Shown in pieces: positions 61,789 through 64,000 of a stretch of 64,000 nucleotides of DNA; position 1 is the stretch's first letter, and every line of letters starts with the position of its first letter. Source of the DNA: an uncultured Sphingomonas sp. (GTDB taxonomy: Bacteria; Pseudomonadota; Alphaproteobacteria; Sphingomonadales; Sphingomonadaceae); contig NZ_CAKZHV010000001.1 in NCBI RefSeq assembly GCF_936927845.1, positions 14,831 through 78,830 of the forward strand. Reading direction: 5' to 3'. The notes below the pieces were generated by a model. The model was not told the DNA's origin. It worked only from the letters and a program-made list of their open reading frames with translations, and made no database searches. A program made the position numbers and the translations under genes.

Positions 61789-62595
61789 TCAATGCAGGAG
61801 CAATGCCAGTGCGAGTCCGCCGGCGACGATCCGGTACCAGGCGAAGGGCGCGAAGCCGTGCCGGCCCACGATGCCGACGAACCAGCGCACCACCAGCAGC
61901 GCGACCACGAACGACACGATGAAACCGATCGCGATCGCACCCAGCCCCGCGCCTTGTCCCGCGATCAACTCGTGGTGGTGCCCGCCCAACTCCACCACGC
62001 TCGCCCCCAGCATCGTCGGGATCGCCAGAAAGAAGCTGAATTCCGCCGCGGTGCGCCGCTCGACCCCGAGGCTCAGCGCGCCCAGGATCGTCGCGCCCGA
62101 GCGGCTGACGCCGGGGATCATCGCCAGGCACTGCAGGAAACCGACCCCCAGCGCGGTGCGCGCGGGCACGTCGGCGATGCCGCGCGTCGTGCCGGGCTTC
62201 ACCAGCCGCTCGATCACCAGGATCGCGACGCCGCCGACGATCAGCGCGACCGCGACAACGCGGGGTTGCAGCAGCAGCGCCTCGATCTGCTTCTTGAGCG
62301 CCAGGCCGATGACGGCGGCGGGAATGAACGCGATCAACAGGTTGCGCACGAACCGCACCGCACCCGCCTCGCGCGCGAACAGGCCTGTCAGCACGGTCCA
62401 GAAGGTTCGCCAGTACAGCACCACCACCGCCAGGATCGCGCCCAACTGGATCACGATGTTGAACAACCGCCAATGCGCCTCGTCATAACCGAGCAGCGCG
62501 CTCGCCAGGATCAGGTGGCCGGTGGAGGAGACCGGCAGAAACTCGGTCACTCCCTCGACAATGCCGAGCAGCGCGGCGGTGAGCAGGTCGTTCAA
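61789..62595 (-). CDS. uppP: Undecaprenyl-diphosphatase
   Basis: A 268-residue membrane enzyme (UppP/BacA) that recycles the lipid carrier of cell wall synthesis. It has 'GIVEGVTEFLPVSSTGHLIL' and 'MIPGVSRSGATI', the two catalytic blocks, and about eight membrane segments. TTG 62595 is preceded by GGAG at suitable distance and gives the usual N-terminus; the upstream frame adds unconserved residues. Confidence 0.95.
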   Translation of the reverse strand: MNDLLTAALLGIVEGVTEFLPVSSTGHLILASALLGYDEAHWRLFNIVIQLGAILAVVVLYWRTFWTVLTGLFAREAGAVRFVRNLLIAFIPAAVIGLALKKQIEALLLQPRVVAVALIVGGVAILVIERLVKPGTTRGIADVPARTALGVGFLQCLAMIPGVSRSGATILGALSLGVERRTAAEFSFFLAIPTMLGASVVELGGHHHELIAGQGAGLGAIAIGFIVSFVVALLVVRWFVGIVGRHGFAPFAWYRIVAGGLALALLLH

Positions 62596-62646
62596 GAGGC
62601 AGCTCCGACAGGAGAGACTAAGGGGCAATCCGAGGCTGGAAAGGCG

Positions 62647-63585
62647 TCAGCCCTTGGCAGCGTCGCTCAGCAGCGAGAAGCGCCCCGCCTTGCGGTACCG
62701 CACCAGCCAGCCCGGCGCGACCGCGTCGAACGGCGTCCTCGCGAGGCCCATCGCGGTCAGCCCCTCGCCGGCGGTGACGACCGAATCGCGCTGGAGCAGC
62801 TTCCACTGGTCGCCCGTCAGCGGACCGCCCGGCACGCTGGCGAGCAGGCCGCCGACCGCGTCGGGCAGCGGCAGGAAGGTGGGGTGGCGCCCGATGTGCG
62901 ACGCGATCCGCTGCTGGATCTCCAGCATGGTCAGCACCTCGGGCCCGCCGAGTTCGAAGGTATGGCCGCCGAACCGCGCCGGCTCGCTCAGGCCCGCGAC
63001 GACCGCGTTGGCGACGTCGCCGACATAGACCGGCTGGAACCGCGCGCCGCTGCGCAGCACGGGCACGACCGGCAGCCTGGCGATCATCCCGGCGAAGCGG
63101 TTGATGAACTGGTCCTCGCGTCCGAACACGGTCGACGGGCGCAGGATCGTCGCGGTCGCGAACGCCTCGCGCACCGCGGCCTCCGCCTCGCCCTTGGTGC
63201 GGGCGTAGTTGGACGCGCTTCCTGCGTCGGCGCCGATCGCGGACACGTGGACCAAGGCACTCACGCCCATCCGCGTCGCGGCCTCGGCGACCGCGCGCGC
63301 GCCCTCGACGTGGATGCGATCGAGATTGCCTTCGAAGCTGCCGACCAGGTTGACGACGCCGTCGGCATGCTCGACCGCGCGCGCCACCGTGTCGGGGCGG
63401 GTCACGTCCACCGCGACGAACTGCGTCTGCCCGAGCGCGCCGAGCGGTTTCAAGAAGAACGCTTGCCGCGGATCACGCTGCGCGATCCGCACGCGCGCAC
63501 CCGCCTTCAACAACGCCTGCGCGACGTAGCGACCGATAAAGCCGCCGCCGCCGATCAGGGTCACGAGCTTGTTGTTCACGCCGGT
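62647..63585 (-). CDS. NDUFA9-like NAD(P)-binding protein
   Basis: A 312-residue short-chain dehydrogenase-fold protein of the atypical SDR group related to the complex I subunit NDUFA9. The NAD(P) site is 'LIGGGGFIGRYVAQALL'; 'HVSAIGADAGSASNYARTKG' holds the Tyr-x3-Lys pair, and 'ILRPSTVFGREDQFINRFA' is typical of the group. In alphaproteobacteria such genes are housekeeping, some linked to complex I assembly or quinone biosynthesis. ATG 63585 follows AGGGAT. Confidence 0.87.
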   Translation of the reverse strand, partial: TGVNNKLVTLIGGGGFIGRYVAQALLKAGARVRIAQRDPRQAFFLKPLGALGQTQFVAVDVTRPDTVARAVEHADGVVNLVGSFEGNLDRIHVEGARAVAEAATRMGVSALVHVSAIGADAGSASNYARTKGEAEAAVREAFATATILRPSTVFGREDQFINRFAGMIARLPVVPVLRSGARFQPVYVGDVANAVVAGLSEPARFGGHTFELGGPEVLTMLEIQQRIASHIGRHPTFLPLPDAVGGLLASVPGGPLTGDQWKLLQRDSVVTAGEGLTAMGLARTPFDAVAPGWLVRYRKAGRFSLLSDAAKG

Positions 63586-63698
63586 CATCAACGAAGATCC
63601 CTGGAAAGTCGCGTTCGCTTTAGCCGCGCGCACCGCGCAATAACAAGGCTGCGCGCCCGGGTGACGCAACGGTCCGTATTTTTCTCCGCGGGAAAGCG

Positions 63699-63728
63699 TT
63701 GACAAGGACTCGCGCACTCCACTAGAGG
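63699..63728 (+). promoter_or_regulatory. Sigma-70-type promoter of the tRNA-Leu gene
   Basis: TTGACA (63699-63704) is a consensus -35 box; CTAGAG (63722-63727) lies 17 bases downstream as -10, about 38 bases before the tRNA. This pattern is common for stable-RNA genes in alphaproteobacteria. The remainder of 63586-63698 shows nothing else. Confidence 0.75.
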
Positions 63729-63765
63729 CGCCGGCCTACCCGGAAGCGTTCCCGCTTCCACCCGT

Positions 63766-63852
63766 GCCCAGATGGCGGAATTGGTAGACGCACCAGCTTC
63801 AGGTGCTGGCGATCGCAAGGTCGTGGAGGTTCGAGTCCTCTTCTGGGCACCA
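63766..63852 (+). tRNA. tRNA-Leu(CAG)
   Basis: An 87-base class II tRNA with encoded CCA. The acceptor stem is GCCCAGA/TCTGGGC, the anticodon stem CCAGC/GCTGG around loop TTCAGGT, giving anticodon CAG (63800-63802) for CUG codons. A variable arm (GATCGCAAGGTC) and T-arm GGTTCGAGTCC are present. Confidence 0.97.
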
Positions 63853-63879
63853 TTTGTTCTCAAAGCATTGATAATGCTG

Positions 63880-63937
63880 GGGGATCGTCGAAAGGACGGT
63901 CCCCAGAGAGCGTTTGCTACACAGAACTGCTACACAG
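63880..63937. repeat. Hairpin and direct repeat downstream of tRNA-Leu, possible element boundary
   Basis: GGGGATCGTC (63880-63889) pairs with GACGGTCCCC (63895-63904) with one G-T wobble. Then TGCTACACAG occurs twice, at 63915-63924 and 63928-63937, 13 bases apart. No T-run follows the hairpin. Such repeats beside a tRNA 3' end may flank a tyrosine-integrase gene, which would lie beyond the window. The last 60 bases show nothing else. Confidence 0.4.
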
Positions 63938-64000
63938 TCCGGGGCACCAATCGTCCCCAAACCCTCGGAAAACTGCCGTAAATCGTGGTGAGGGCTGCTA

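Overview
The window is about 64 kb of high-GC alphaproteobacterial chromosome, most likely from a sphingomonad (Sphingomonas or a close relative). This rests on the Caulobacter-type division proteins MipZ and FzlA, a C4-pathway HemA, a maltodextrin locus built around a TonB-dependent receptor with tryptophan-halogenase-like flavoproteins, and gene fusions and overlaps typical of the group. Genes are packed tightly with many 4-base ATGA/GTGA overlaps. No gap without a gene exceeds about 260 bases.

Left end (1-7310), a defence island. On the minus strand a DrmD-like SNF2 helicase is translationally coupled to a large adenine methyltransferase that runs off the left edge, the gene order of class 1 DISARM. 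Facing away from them on the plus strand is a complete Cas3 (HD nuclease plus helicase) with no Cascade genes and no CRISPR array in view. This island is the most unusual part of the window. The best ribosome binding site and ATG of drmD are one frame off from the body of the gene.

7377-22551, a maltodextrin/starch utilisation locus: a DUF6445 protein with a 2OG-Fe(II) dioxygenase-like HxD...H pattern, an outer-membrane TonB-dependent receptor, a PrnA-like flavoprotein, a LacI regulator, a secreted GH13 amylase, a GH13 alpha-glucosidase, a periplasmic GH97 alpha-glucosidase, a second PrnA-like flavoprotein and an SLC45/GPH-like sugar permease. The same 12-base palindromic sequence lies upstream of the receptor and in the lacI/amylase divergent promoter, and is the likely LacI operator.

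22548-38775, housekeeping and metabolism: a peptidoglycan-recycling pair (LD-carboxypeptidase and an Mpl-like ligase), an overlapping run of hydrolase, TPR, glyoxalase I and glyoxalase II genes, a gamma-synthase/lyase PLP enzyme, a Baeyer-Villiger-type monooxygenase, an HI0933-type flavoprotein, murA, a Crp/Fnr regulator, a phosphohexomutase, mipZ coupled to a membrane J-domain protein, panC and a Sel1-like small protein with a CtrA-like promoter element.

38953-54782: the plsY-dprA-(membrane protein)-topA operon, murI, hemA, a PDZ/M48 protease, tyrosine catabolism (hppD, hmgA, a Rieske ferredoxin), a lipocalin, malate synthase G with a divergent LysR regulator, csaA and fzlA.

54901-63585: glutamate synthase, in which a MntA/HepT toxin-antitoxin pair is inserted between gltD and gltB with 4-base overlaps at all three junctions, then uppP and an NDUFA9-like reductase. 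The window ends with a tRNA-Leu(CAG) gene whose 3' flank carries a hairpin and a direct repeat resembling the edge of an integrated element.
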